NCBI GenBank assembly: GCA_963204905.1
Contig: CAUJJN010000382.1
Location: 1-64,000 of the forward strand
Direction of reading: 5' to 3'
Source: Pseudomonadota bacterium
Lineage (GTDB): Bacteria; Pseudomonadota; Alphaproteobacteria; Rhizobiales; Xanthobacteraceae
Length of the DNA stretch: 64,000 nt
Part shown: one piece after another, positions 17,970-27,783 of the stretch
Numbering within the stretch: the first letter of the stretch is position 1
Layout: the number at the start of each line of letters is the position of its first letter
Position numbers and translations under genes: made by a program
The notes under the pieces: model-generated
The model's database searches: none
What the model was told of the DNA's origin: nothing
The model's input: only the letters and a program-made list of their open reading frames with translations

Positions 17970-18656
17970 TCACGCCTGCGCGTGTAAGCCACCCGCAAGT
18001 TTTGACCGCACCAGTTCGTACTGGCCACGCTGGCAGCGCACCGCGCCGCCGCGCCGCAACTTCTGCATCGCGCGTGTCACGGTGATGCGCGAGGCGCCGA
18101 TCAGATTTGCGATCTGCTGATGGGTCAGAACGATCGTCGGCGCATCGGGAGTCGTGATCTGCGAGAGGAGTTCGGTAATCCGAAACTCCGGGGAGGCCTG
18201 CGTCACCTGCGCAAGGCGCGTCGCCAACATTCGCTGCTTCAATGCAATGGTCTGCACCACCAATGGCGAGAGCTCCGCGTGCGCGGACATCAGCTTGCAA
18301 AAATCCGTGGCGGAAATCACCAACACTTCACAATCTTCGAGAACAGACGCGCTGGAGAACCGCGGCAAGCCGTCGAAGGCGGCACCCTCGCCGCACAAAG
18401 CTCCGGCACCGACGATATCGATCAGCAACTCCTGCCCATCGGAGCGCAGCATGGTGATACCAACACGGCCCGATACCACGACGAAAACCCGATCGCTCAC
18501 CTCATCCTGCCGGTAGAGCACCTGCCCCTTGCCGATCCGACGACGAGCCAGAGCCGGCACAATGCCGAGAAGGTAGGCCAGCATGGCCTGCGGAACACGC
18601 AGGGTTTCGCTCACGCCCGCGCGGATACCTTGGGAAACCGCCTGAACCTGGGACAT
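17970..18656 (-). CDS. Crp/Fnr-family transcriptional regulator
   Basis: 228 residues with the same architecture as the regulator at 16692: sensor beta roll with GAGALCGEGAAFDGLPRFS and a C-terminal winged helix (LTHQQIANLIGASRITVTRAM). Conservation of the GEG-AFDGLPRFS segment shows the two are paralogues. It lies upstream of the flavin reductase on the same strand (88 bp). A pair of related Crp/Fnr proteins around one reductase suggests split control of the two transcription units. Confidence 0.87.
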   Translation of the reverse strand: MSQVQAVSQGIRAGVSETLRVPQAMLAYLLGIVPALARRRIGKGQVLYRQDEVSDRVFVVVSGRVGITMLRSDGQELLIDIVGAGALCGEGAAFDGLPRFSSASVLEDCEVLVISATDFCKLMSAHAELSPLVVQTIALKQRMLATRLAQVTQASPEFRITELLSQITTPDAPTIVLTHQQIANLIGASRITVTRAMQKLRRGGAVRCQRGQYELVRSKLAGGLHAQA

Positions 18657-18718
18657 CCTGTCATTCCTTACGACACGATCGGGAAACCGACCTGCTACAT
18701 AGCTCGACGGCTAGTATA

Positions 18719-19645
18719 TCATCGCGCCGTCTCGCGTAGCCACAGCGTCATTGCCTCATGCTCGGCCTGGGCCGCTTCGCACACCGTACGGGCGCGCACA
18801 AAGCCGTGAATGAGTCCTCGACCGGGCCGGAATGTCACGGGAACACCGGCAGTCCTCAGCCGCTCGGCATAAGCGTGGCCATCGTCACGCAGCGGATCGT
18901 GCTCGGCCACGACAACGAAGGCCGGCGGCAGGTTCGACAGATCCTCGCAACGCATCGGAACGGCAAGCGGATTCCTGCACTCTCCGGTGTCCGGGCAATA
19001 CTGATTCCAGAACCAGATCATCTCCGCCGCTTTCAGGTAAGGCGCCTGTGCCTCGCTGATGTAGGATGGCCGTTGGAAATCGACATCGACGCAGGGATAA
19101 AGCAACAGTTGTCCGCGCAACCGCACGGGACCGTCGCGGAAGGCGATGGTCATCGCCGCCGCGAGGTTGCCACCTGCGGAATCGCCACCGACGAAAATAG
19201 CGGCGGGATCAGCGCCGATCGCTTCGGCATTGGCGAAAACCCAGGCGACGACCGTGCGGCAATCTTCCATCGGCGCAGGAAACGGATGCTCGGGCGCACG
19301 CGCGTAGTCCACGCTGACGACGACGCAAGGCGTATCCGCGGCAATCGCCGCGGTGATCGAATCGTGGCTGTCTATACTGCCGATGACCCACCCGCCGCCG
19401 TGCATGTAAACCAGCACGGGAAGCGGCTGCGACGCGCGCGGACGATAGATGCGAACGCGCACGGGGCGGGGTCCATCAATGATCCGGGTCTCGACGTCAA
19501 GACCGTCGGGATAAGGTGCACGTGCCGCCGCAGACAACCGCTCGACACGCTCGCGCCACACATCAACCGGCAGCGAAAGGACCGGTTCCGGCCATGCTTC
19601 TTCAAGTCGCGCAATGAATGGAGCGAGTTGTGGATCTATGGCCAT
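18719..19645 (-). CDS. Alpha/beta hydrolase, hormone-sensitive-lipase family
   Basis: 308 residues from the ATG at 19645, which lies 23 bp after the amidohydrolase stop. The HSL-family oxyanion motif MHGGGW, nucleophile GDSAGGN, catalytic Asp in AEHDPLRDDG and His in GLIHGFVRA are all present. It has no signal peptide. It is the last gene of the minus-strand operon that begins near 29 kb and would hydrolyse an ester or carbamate-like intermediate in the cytoplasm. Confidence 0.87.
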   Translation of the reverse strand: MAIDPQLAPFIARLEEAWPEPVLSLPVDVWRERVERLSAAARAPYPDGLDVETRIIDGPRPVRVRIYRPRASQPLPVLVYMHGGGWVIGSIDSHDSITAAIAADTPCVVVSVDYARAPEHPFPAPMEDCRTVVAWVFANAEAIGADPAAIFVGGDSAGGNLAAAMTIAFRDGPVRLRGQLLLYPCVDVDFQRPSYISEAQAPYLKAAEMIWFWNQYCPDTGECRNPLAVPMRCEDLSNLPPAFVVVAEHDPLRDDGHAYAERLRTAGVPVTFRPGRGLIHGFVRARTVCEAAQAEHEAMTLWLRETAR

Positions 19646-19667
19646 CGTGTTGCCCCGAGGAGTTGAA

Positions 19668-21338
19668 CTAGAAGTTGCCGTGAACGAAACGTCCGCCAAC
19701 CATGGTGGCGAGGCAAGACAGCGTCTCGAGATCCTCGCCCGGCATCGTCAGTGGGCAGCCGCTGAGCACGGCGAGATCCGCGAAATAGCCCGGCAAGATA
19801 CGGCCCTTGACATTTTCCTCGAAGGAGAACCACGCGCCGTTTTGCGTCATCGCGCGCAGTGCCAGTTCGGGGGAAGTTCGCCCACCCACCCCCAACACTT
19901 CGCCCGTGGTGCGTTCGCGGCGGGTGCGCATCGCCCGCATGGTAGCCAATGGATTGAACGGGCTGTTATCGGTGCCGCACGCGACCGGAATACCGAGCGC
20001 ATCGAGTTGCGCTGTCGGCGAAACCAGTTCCCGGTTATCCTCTGACAGGGGAAAGAAGCGCGTGCCGACTTTCCAGATGTGATAATCCGGGATCAGCGTG
20101 ACCCCGATACCGAGCGCCTTGAGCCGCGCGAGATCGGATGCCGCCGCATGGCTCATGTGTTCTACCACCCATCGACGGCGCGAGATGTCGTGAATGGCGT
20201 TAACACGCTCGAAGATCGGCAGCAGTTCGTGCAGCTTGTCGACAGCGATGGTATGTATGCGCAGATCGTACGCGGCCGCGAGCATACAGAGCTTTTCAAA
20301 CTCCACCGGTTCATTGGCATGTTTGATGTAGCACGACCAGCCGAGGTCGGCCGGATCCATCCGCGCCGCGCGGGCCGCCGTAGGCTCGCCGCCATAGCCA
20401 ACAAAAATGCCGCCGATGCGCAAAGTCGCATCACCGATGCCGGCCCCCCGCGCGTGTGGTAACCAATCGCGCATCATCGTTTCAGCTTCGTCGCTGGTCG
20501 CCCAGGTAGGACTGACAACGAGATGCATCCGCATCGTCAATTCATTCGCCTGCCACAGATCACGATAGGCGCTGATGACGTCGGGCGCGCACCCGTGGCC
20601 CTCATAGACGCTGGTGGTGCCGACGGTGTGATAGGCCCGCACCGAGCGCTGAATACCATCGCGGCGGTCTTGCGGCGAAAAGCGCGGCACCGCCGGCAGC
20701 AACGCGATCTGCGCCGAATCCGGATAGTTGTGCTCGATGATGACGCCAGTGAGTTCGCCTGCCGCGTCCCGCTCCAGTTCAACGCCTTCGACCGGCGACG
20801 TCGACGTACGATCGAGCCCATTGCGCTTGAGGGCCAGCGAATTCAGCGCCGTATAGCACGGCACCAAGCTCCAGTAGCCCGACGGCGGCAGGATGCAGAC
20901 CGGATGATCCGGTGCCGCACGGTCCAGTTCGTTGCGGGTCGGCATCCGGCGTTCATTCAAAACGATGGGACCACCGAAATAGAACGGCGCGTCGCCCACC
21001 GGCATGGTGACGATCCATTCGCCGCGCGGCGTTGTCCGGGCCAGCTCCGAAATCCGCGCCAGCACGTCGGCAACGCTGCGGACGTTGCCAAGGGACGGAA
21101 AACGATCACGCAACCCCTCAGTATCCATATGAGCATGTGCGTCGTTGAAACCGGGAATGATCGTGCCATCAGTCTCGGTGACTCGCGTTTGGAGCGTCTT
21201 CAATTCCAGTATCCGGCGCCGTTCCCCGACCGCGACGATACGATCGCCAGCGATGGCGACCGCATCAGCGATGCTTCCCTCGTCATCGAGCGTGATGATT
21301 TTCCCGGTAAGGATATGATCGACGTTACGCGGGCTCAT
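19668..21338 (-). CDS. Amidohydrolase family protein (YtcJ-like)
   Basis: 556 residues; metal motif GFNDAHAHMD near residue 63 and a C-terminal CGTDNSPFNPL region. Its start overlaps the LivM stop by 14 bp. It is a paralogue in kind of the gene at 6954 but clearly divergent. Grouped with an acetamidase, an HSL hydrolase and a transporter, it suggests the imported compound has amide or cyclic C-N bonds. The specific reaction is unknown. Confidence 0.82.
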   Translation of the reverse strand: MSPRNVDHILTGKIITLDDEGSIADAVAIAGDRIVAVGERRRILELKTLQTRVTETDGTIIPGFNDAHAHMDTEGLRDRFPSLGNVRSVADVLARISELARTTPRGEWIVTMPVGDAPFYFGGPIVLNERRMPTRNELDRAAPDHPVCILPPSGYWSLVPCYTALNSLALKRNGLDRTSTSPVEGVELERDAAGELTGVIIEHNYPDSAQIALLPAVPRFSPQDRRDGIQRSVRAYHTVGTTSVYEGHGCAPDVISAYRDLWQANELTMRMHLVVSPTWATSDEAETMMRDWLPHARGAGIGDATLRIGGIFVGYGGEPTAARAARMDPADLGWSCYIKHANEPVEFEKLCMLAAAYDLRIHTIAVDKLHELLPIFERVNAIHDISRRRWVVEHMSHAAASDLARLKALGIGVTLIPDYHIWKVGTRFFPLSEDNRELVSPTAQLDALGIPVACGTDNSPFNPLATMRAMRTRRERTTGEVLGVGGRTSPELALRAMTQNGAWFSFEENVKGRILPGYFADLAVLSGCPLTMPGEDLETLSCLATMVGGRFVHGNF

Positions 21339-22371
21339 TCTGCGTACCTTTTATCGCTTCGATTTCGTCGCGCGTGGAGCTGGCGCCTTGCACCCAGCCG
21401 AGCCGGGTGCAAATCCAGGTAAAGACACGCTCGCCCAACCCGCCGATGCCCGCTGGAATGACCACAAGCGTGACGATCAATGCGGCGCCGAACACCAGGC
21501 CGCCCAACGCAACGTCGATATCGCTGGCCCAGATCGGCACGAACTGGATGAACATCGCTCCAATGATCGCGCCGTTCAACGATGTGATCCCGCCCACGAC
21601 CGCTCCGACGAACAGACTGAGACTCATCATGACGTTGAACGTATCTGGCGACACGAAACCGACAATCATGGCGTAAAGCGATCCGGCGACACCGGCGTAG
21701 AGGCTGCTCATCGCGAAGGTCGCTGTGGTCAATGTCGCACGATCGACGCCCATCACCGCTCCGACAAGCTGATTGTCACGCGCGGCCACCAGTGCGCGTC
21801 GCAACGGGCCAGACAGAATACGGCGCGCCACCACGTAGAGTACCGCGGCAACCACGAGGCAAACGAAGTATATCCATTGCGAATCGTCGAGCGGCAGAAA
21901 CACCGGTGCTTCCGGATTTCCGACATTGAGCCCTTGCACGCCTCCGGTGAACCCGTCGAACCGTTTCAGCACCGGCGGCACTGTGATGGACAACACCAGC
22001 GTGCCCAGCGCCAGATAGAGACCTTGTAGCCGCAGCGCCGGGAAGCCGAGGCACCACCCGGCGATCCAGCTCAGCGCGGCGGAAACCGGGACGGTTGCAT
22101 AAGGATTCCAGCCGTAGCGCACCACCAGAATCGCGGTGGTATAGGCACCCAGCGCGACGAAAGCCGCATGGCCGAGCGTGATTGCTCCACCAAAACCCGT
22201 CACCAGATTGATGCCGACGATGGCGATGGCGAATACCAGCACCGTCGCGAACTGGCTCACCAGATAACTCGGAATGACGAATGGGATCACATAGAGAAAA
22301 ACGACGGCGAGCGCGGCTGCCACTGTCAGACGAACTGCGGTCGGGACCTTTGGTTTGATGACGACGCTCAT
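21325..22371 (-). CDS. livM: Branched-chain-type ABC permease LivM
   Basis: 348 residues from the ATG at 22371, whose ATGA overlaps the LivH stop; the longer open frame upstream is ignored. LivM features: about nine hydrophobic helices and NLVTGFGGAITLGHAAFVAL. It forms the membrane channel with LivH. Confidence 0.92.
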   Translation of the reverse strand: MSVVIKPKVPTAVRLTVAAALAVVFLYVIPFVIPSYLVSQFATVLVFAIAIVGINLVTGFGGAITLGHAAFVALGAYTTAILVVRYGWNPYATVPVSAALSWIAGWCLGFPALRLQGLYLALGTLVLSITVPPVLKRFDGFTGGVQGLNVGNPEAPVFLPLDDSQWIYFVCLVVAAVLYVVARRILSGPLRRALVAARDNQLVGAVMGVDRATLTTATFAMSSLYAGVAGSLYAMIVGFVSPDTFNVMMSLSLFVGAVVGGITSLNGAIIGAMFIQFVPIWASDIDVALGGLVFGAALIVTLVVIPAGIGGLGERVFTWICTRLGWVQGASSTRDEIEAIKGTQNEPA

Positions 22372-23249
22372 AACCGCACGACCTTCTTCCGACCGAACAA
22401 TCCATCCGGCTTGACCAGCAATGTTCCGAAAATCAAAATCAACGCCACGATGATCTTGAGATCTGGCCCGATCCACGGAATGTAAGTGCCGACAAGATTC
22501 TCCACGACCCCCACGAGGAGACCCCCGACAACCGCGCCGACGACACTGTCGAAACCGCCGAGCGTGGCTGCCGCGAAGGCGTAGATGATGATACCGAACA
22601 TCATCGTCGGGTTCAGGAAGACACGCGGCGCCACCAGGATGCCGGATAGCGCGCCGAGCGCCGCGGCGATGCCCCAGCCGATCAGCAGCATCGCCGGAAC
22701 GGATACACCTACCAGAATGGCGGAGTCGGGCGTCGAGGCCGCGCCGCGCATCGCCAGCCCGACCTTCGTCGTTTCAAACAGAAGATAGAGAAGTAAGAGC
22801 ACAATGCCGACCACTGCGATGATCCCCGCCGTCTCCGCTGACACGGTAAACGAACCGAGTTGCAGATGTGCTTTCGGAAACAGGCTCGGCAGCGCTTTGA
22901 TGGTATATGTCCACACAAATCCAGCGAGGCTGTTGAGCGCGAGATACAGGCCGATCAGCACACTGACGACGGTTAGCAGGCTTGCGTGGGAGAGCGGCTT
23001 GACAATGCTGGCATAGAGCAGAGCGCCACCGACAAAGGAGATGGCAATGCTCACCAGCGCCGCCGGCACCAACGGCATTCCCCATGCCATCAACTGCCAC
23101 ACAAGATAGGCGGACAGCATCGCCATTTCGCCCTGGGCGAAATTGACGATGCCGGTCGACCGATAACTGAAGACAAGCGCCAACGCGAGCGACGCATAGA
23201 TCGCGCCGTCCGCGAGACCATCGATAATCTGGCTGGCGAATAGATTCAT
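22368..23249 (-). CDS. livH: Branched-chain-type ABC permease LivH
   Basis: 293 residues, normal LivH length, unlike the enlarged copy at 11470. The N-terminus IIDGLADGAIYASLALALV and GIVNFAQGEMAMLSAYL are diagnostic. Four-base overlaps with LivM downstream and LivF upstream show translational coupling. Confidence 0.92.
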   Translation of the reverse strand: MNLFASQIIDGLADGAIYASLALALVFSYRSTGIVNFAQGEMAMLSAYLVWQLMAWGMPLVPAALVSIAISFVGGALLYASIVKPLSHASLLTVVSVLIGLYLALNSLAGFVWTYTIKALPSLFPKAHLQLGSFTVSAETAGIIAVVGIVLLLLYLLFETTKVGLAMRGAASTPDSAILVGVSVPAMLLIGWGIAAALGALSGILVAPRVFLNPTMMFGIIIYAFAAATLGGFDSVVGAVVGGLLVGVVENLVGTYIPWIGPDLKIIVALILIFGTLLVKPDGLFGRKKVVRL

Positions 23250-23956
23250 TCGTACCCCAAATAGATGCGGCGAACCTCATCATTGCCCGCAAGATTTTGC
23301 GCAGAATCCCGCAGCACGATCTGGCCGCTTTCCAGCACAACGCCAGAATCCGCGGCCTCCAGTGCGAGATTGGCGCTTTGCTCAACGATCAGCATCGTCA
23401 TGCCTGTTTCCTCTCGGATGGCGGCGAGAGTCTTGAACAAACCCTGCGTAATGATCGGCGCCAATCCCAGCGACGGCTCATCGAGCAGAAGCAGCCTTGG
23501 CCGCAGCATTAACGCACGTGCGATCGCCAGCATCTGCTGCTCGCCACCTGAAAGACTTCCTGCCTGCTGCGACAGGCGTTCGCGCAAACGTGGAAAGAAC
23601 GTCAGCCATCGCTCGCGATCCTGCCGCGCTTCCGCGCTCGTGCGCAGATAAGCACCGAGCCGGATGTTTTCGTCCACCGTCAGATCGGAGAAAGTGCCGC
23701 GCCCCTGCGGGACGTGCGCGACGCCTGCGGCGACGATCTTGCGTGCCGACAGATGATCGATGCGGGTGCCACCGAATACTATCTCACCCTGGCGAGCGAC
23801 TGTTCCCGAGATCGCGCGCAGCAATGTGGTCTTGCCGGCACCATTCGCGCCAAGCACGACCTGTATCTGGCGCTCTTCGACCTCCAGATCGATACCGTGC
23901 AACACGGGGCGCCCGCCATAACCAGCGCTCAGCCCTTTGATGCTAAGCAGACTCAT
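23246..23956 (-). CDS. livF: ABC ATP-binding protein LivF
   Basis: 236 residues with Walker A GANGAGKTT, signature LSGGEQQMLAIARAL and Walker B LLLLDEPSLGLAP. It overlaps the LivH start and the LivG stop by 4 bp each. It energises the second Liv system of the window. Confidence 0.93.
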   Translation of the reverse strand: MSLLSIKGLSAGYGGRPVLHGIDLEVEERQIQVVLGANGAGKTTLLRAISGTVARQGEIVFGGTRIDHLSARKIVAAGVAHVPQGRGTFSDLTVDENIRLGAYLRTSAEARQDRERWLTFFPRLRERLSQQAGSLSGGEQQMLAIARALMLRPRLLLLDEPSLGLAPIITQGLFKTLAAIREETGMTMLIVEQSANLALEAADSGVVLESGQIVLRDSAQNLAGNDEVRRIYLGYE

Positions 23957-24717
23957 GCCGCCGCTCCGAGATAAGCCGCCGCGACATTCGGATCGGCCTT
24001 CACCTCGACCGGCGTTCCGTCAGCGATCTTGACACCGTTCTCCAGAACCACCACGCGATCGGATATCCGCATCAGCATCCGCATGTGATGCTCAACCAGC
24101 AGCACCGTCAGGCCGTAGCGCTGCCGGACGCGCAATATCACGTCGGACAATTCATCGACTTCGCCGTGCGATAGTCCGTTGGCTGGCTCGTCCAGCATCA
24201 AAAGCCGAGGATGTGAAATCAGCGCACGAGCAAGCTCGATCCGCTTCAGGGTGCCGAAAGGCAAGCCGCCAGCGAGGTGATCAGCTACTCCCGACAGGTC
24301 GAGATCATGAAGGATGACACGGGCCTCTTCCTCGGCAGCGACCGGATCGATAACCGCGCCCCTGCCGAATACGGCATTGATGAAGCCCGGCCGCAACCGG
24401 TGATGCGCGCCAAACAGCACATTTTCCGTCACCGACATCGCGCCCAACAATCCGACATTCTGGAGCGTGCGGGCAATACCGAGACCAATGATGCGGTTCG
24501 CCGGCAATGCCGTGATATCCTCCCCGGCGAAATGGATCGTGCCCCGGCTGACCTGATAAACACGCGAAATCGCGTTGAATAGCGTGGTCTTGCCGGCGCC
24601 GTTCGGCCCGATCAGCCCGCAGATGATGCCATCGGCGACATCGAACGAAACATCCTGGAGTGCGTGCACGCCCCCGAACTCGATCCCGACATCGCGGACC
24701 TGCAGCAGAGCCGTCAC
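23953..24717 (-). CDS. livG: ABC ATP-binding protein LivG
   Basis: 254 residues from a GTG at 24717; GGGAG lies 5 bp upstream and the GTG overlaps the acetamidase stop by 4 bp, which decides against the longer frame to 24819. Walker A GPNGAGKTT, the LivG-type insertion and LLMLDEPANGLSHGE are present. Confidence 0.91.
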   Translation of the reverse strand: MTALLQVRDVGIEFGGVHALQDVSFDVADGIICGLIGPNGAGKTTLFNAISRVYQVSRGTIHFAGEDITALPANRIIGLGIARTLQNVGLLGAMSVTENVLFGAHHRLRPGFINAVFGRGAVIDPVAAEEEARVILHDLDLSGVADHLAGGLPFGTLKRIELARALISHPRLLMLDEPANGLSHGEVDELSDVILRVRQRYGLTVLLVEHHMRMLMRISDRVVVLENGVKIADGTPVEVKADPNVAAAYLGAAA

Positions 24718-25670
24718 TTGCTCTCCCCTTTGTCGAAGATCGCCTTGGGCATGCGCGCATGAATGCCGTTGACGCCATTCACGAGCTGGGTCACCAGCAG
24801 ATCGGCTTGCAGGGAGCACAACGCATAAGCGTCGGATCGCGACATATCCTTGGTCGCGACCAACAGGCTGATCATGTCGAGCACCGCCTGCCGCGCAGCC
24901 TCGCGCAAATCCTGATGCAGCCCCATGGTGATGAAATGTTCGCGCGTTTCCGCCCAGGGTCGCTCAATCGAACGCCCCTTCACGACGGAGAGTTTCAGAC
25001 GCGCGGCGGTCATCGCGGTCTCCAGCGCAGTCTGCACGACCTCACCCGCGCCCTGCGCCGCATGGGCATCGCCTGCATAGAAGCCGGCTCCCTCGACGAA
25101 GACCGGGAGATAAAGCACGCTTCCCGCGACCAGATCGGCACAATCGATGTTACCGCCGAAGTTGCCAGGAACCGCCGAACTGCACGGCGACTCGTCAGGC
25201 GGCGGGAGCACACCCATGATGCCAAGAAACGGCCGCAGCGGAATTTTGATGCCGTCGGCGAATTTGGCCGTCATGGTCCGGCGGTCGAGTTGAAAGTGGC
25301 GCAGCTCGGCATCCTGAAAAATATCACCGAGCAACCCGCGACTACGGCCGCCAGGGAAAATCAGATTGATACCGTGATCTTCGATATCGAGGCTTTCAAT
25401 CTCGACTTTCAACACATCGCCCGGACGCGCGGTCTCGACTGCGATCGGTCCTGTGAGACTGTGGGGCCCACGTCCTTCCGCCCGAAAACGTTCGCGGAGC
25501 GCCATAGCCTGCTCGAGCGTAAGCGCTGGTCCACCGGCGTTGTCCCACATCGCCCAGGTATCGAGGATCACCGTATCACCCGACTGGACCGTATGAACGG
25601 CCTTCGCCTTTGGATCAATGATCCCGCCCTGCACGGTGGCCGCGGATGCTTTGAGAACGTGAACCGTCAT
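24714..25670 (-). CDS. Acetamidase/formamidase family protein
   Basis: 318 residues from the ATG at 25670, which overlaps the upstream stop by one base. The FmdA/AmdA family features are visible: HVLKASAATVQGGIIDP at the N-terminus, PGDVLKVEIESLDI, GGNIDCADLVAGSVLYLPV and DAHAAQGAGEV. These zinc amidases release ammonia from formamide, acetamide or related short amides. In this operon it would free nitrogen from a catabolic product or from the imported amide. Confidence 0.87.
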   Translation of the reverse strand: MTVHVLKASAATVQGGIIDPKAKAVHTVQSGDTVILDTWAMWDNAGGPALTLEQAMALRERFRAEGRGPHSLTGPIAVETARPGDVLKVEIESLDIEDHGINLIFPGGRSRGLLGDIFQDAELRHFQLDRRTMTAKFADGIKIPLRPFLGIMGVLPPPDESPCSSAVPGNFGGNIDCADLVAGSVLYLPVFVEGAGFYAGDAHAAQGAGEVVQTALETAMTAARLKLSVVKGRSIERPWAETREHFITMGLHQDLREAARQAVLDMISLLVATKDMSRSDAYALCSLQADLLVTQLVNGVNGIHARMPKAIFDKGESK

Positions 25671-26362
25671 CAGCCGGCTCGCGCTCCCGTCGCGTCGGCG
25701 GCAAATATCTGTAGCCGCATCGGCGTACAACGCCCACCATTGATCTGGCTGACGTGATCTTCAGGACAGTTTGAGATTGCCACCAGACAATCGGTCTCGG
25801 CGCGCAGTTCGACATAGTCGCCCGGCTTCGACACGGGCATCTCGGCGACCCAAGAATGACTGCCGCAATCGTGGTGGTAGTTCATGAAGAAATCGATGGT
25901 GTCGGGAATATCTTCCGGAAGGATCCCGTAAGGCGCGACAACCCCGCTGATAATCTCATGACAGCCGTCGATTCCGCTCAAACCAAAACTCTCGTAGAAG
26001 CGACGGTTGCACATCCGCTGGTTAACCTTGTGAACCCCTTTGGGTTCGGGTGTCTCTTTGATGATGGTCATCAGCGGCGTGTAGATGGTGGACATCAGCA
26101 CGTCGCCTTCAGTCAGAAAGTCCTTCGACATTGCAACCGTCGGCTCAGCCCGGCCGGCACGTCGCGCGCTATACTGCATCGCATAACGAGTCGTGGAATA
26201 AGACAGCGACAACCGATCGCGATGGTTATTGGCGTTGAAGATCGCCACGTCCACGACTTGTTGCCCTTCCAGATCGGTGATCCTGAACACCTCCCCCTGC
26301 CGGACGATCAACGCCCGGCCGGTTTTCGGCGGCAGAACTTCGTTGAGTAACTCGGTGGTCAT
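25670..26362 (-). CDS. DUF1989 / urea carboxylase-associated family protein
   Basis: 230 residues from the ATG at 26362. The conserved family pattern is seen: GQQVVDVAIFNANNH, the two Cys/His-rich patches QRMCNRRFYE and MNYHHDCGSHSW, and a closing ISNCPEDHVSQINGG. The family is often found beside urea carboxylase and amidases; its exact reaction is unsettled. Here it precedes the acetamidase with a 1-bp overlap and follows the binding-protein gene. Confidence 0.82.
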   Translation of the reverse strand: MTTELLNEVLPPKTGRALIVRQGEVFRITDLEGQQVVDVAIFNANNHRDRLSLSYSTTRYAMQYSARRAGRAEPTVAMSKDFLTEGDVLMSTIYTPLMTIIKETPEPKGVHKVNQRMCNRRFYESFGLSGIDGCHEIISGVVAPYGILPEDIPDTIDFFMNYHHDCGSHSWVAEMPVSKPGDYVELRAETDCLVAISNCPEDHVSQINGGRCTPMRLQIFAADATGARAG

Positions 26363-26375
26363 GTCGACCGCCCGC

Positions 26376-27644
26376 CTACTTGGCTTGATGAGGGGTTTTT
26401 CCCTCATACTTCGTGATCACATCACCGATAGGCAGCCAGCTTCCTTTGCTGTAGCGAACGACCTGCATGGATTCGATATAGAACGGATCACGCTCGCCAT
26501 CCACGCAGGCTTTGACACCAGGGACGAGGCCGAGCACCGTAACACCGCACAGGTTCCGCGCCGTCTCCATGATCGCCGCACGGGTCGGCATCTTGGTCTT
26601 CTCGAGCACCGCGACCATGGTTTGCGCCTGACCGAAGCCAATCATCGTCATCGGGTCATCGAGATTCAGTCCCGATGAAGCAAACTTGGTGCCTATTTCG
26701 CGATAGACCTTGATATCTTTGGTGTCGGCATAGTCCTTGGTTGTCGGATCCATCTGGGCAACCGCCGAGTAAACGCCCTCCGAAGCCTCTTCGCCAGCCG
26801 GCTCCATCACCGTTTTCTTGGAGGCGCTGATATTCGTGACGATGACCATCGGCCGCCACGAGGTATCCTGCACCTTGCGCAGCGTCTGAGCGGTGAATTT
26901 CGGAACCGCGAACACCAGCAGCACATCGGCATTGGTCGCAGCGAGATTGGAGACTTGCGAATCGACCGTCGGCGACGTCACCTCATAGGATTGCGCGGCA
27001 GCGATGCTGATCCCGCTGCCCTCGGCGGCCTGCTTGAATGCGTTGAGCAGCTCCTTACCAAAATCGTCATTCTGGTAAATGATCGCCACCTTCGCATCGG
27101 CCTTCTTCGTCTTCACGAATTCAGCGAAGATGCTGCCCTCGGTGGTATAGGCAGACTGCCAACCGATGGTCCACGGGAAAGCCTTCGAATCCGTGCTGAA
27201 CGCGGAAAGGCCGCTTCCAACGAACAACTGCGGTATGCCGCGTTTGTTGACATAGTCGCGGATCGCAAGACCGGTGGCACTCCCCAGCGGACCGATGATC
27301 AATGCGACCTGATCGCGCTCGGCAAGCCGGCGCGCCTGCTCGACGGTACGCGGTGGTGAATAGCCGTCATCGTAGTAGACATATGAGATCTTACGGCGCT
27401 TGCCGTCCCCCATCATCACGCCGCCGTCGCGGTCGTTGATGAACTTGAAGTAGGCATCCTGCATCGCGCAGATCGTGACGAAAGATGCGATGGGACCGGT
27501 ACTGGGACAAATGCCACCGATCTTGATTTCCGTATCGGTGATCCCCGGCGAGGCCTTTTCTGCCGCCGTGGCACCTGATGACACGAGGAATATAGCGGAG
27601 GTGGCGACAAGAGCACGCTTTATCCAGCTAAAGGCGAAACGCAT
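26376..27644 (-). CDS. ABC transporter periplasmic substrate-binding protein
   Basis: 422 residues; start at 27644 behind a strong GGAAGGGAG site. A signal peptide (MRFAFSWIKRALVATSAIFL) ends near ATAAE. The receptor domain begins SPGITDTEIKIGGICPSTGP and matches type I Liv-like receptors. It should serve the LivH/M/G/F set at 21325-24717 in the same operon. Two Cys residues (CPSTGP and TICAMQD) near the N-terminus could form a disulphide. Confidence 0.92.
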   Translation of the reverse strand: MRFAFSWIKRALVATSAIFLVSSGATAAEKASPGITDTEIKIGGICPSTGPIASFVTICAMQDAYFKFINDRDGGVMMGDGKRRKISYVYYDDGYSPPRTVEQARRLAERDQVALIIGPLGSATGLAIRDYVNKRGIPQLFVGSGLSAFSTDSKAFPWTIGWQSAYTTEGSIFAEFVKTKKADAKVAIIYQNDDFGKELLNAFKQAAEGSGISIAAAQSYEVTSPTVDSQVSNLAATNADVLLVFAVPKFTAQTLRKVQDTSWRPMVIVTNISASKKTVMEPAGEEASEGVYSAVAQMDPTTKDYADTKDIKVYREIGTKFASSGLNLDDPMTMIGFGQAQTMVAVLEKTKMPTRAAIMETARNLCGVTVLGLVPGVKACVDGERDPFYIESMQVVRYSKGSWLPIGDVITKYEGKTPHQAK

Positions 27645-27783
27645 CTGTAAGCTCCCTTCCATCGGCGGCGCGGCCGCCTCAACTGTTGTTCGAATATTTC
27701 TGTCTCAAGCCGCACAGCGTCGTTCCGTGCGCACGTCCCGCGCCGGTTGACAATGAATTCTGGACTTCCAAAAATGGGGGCGA

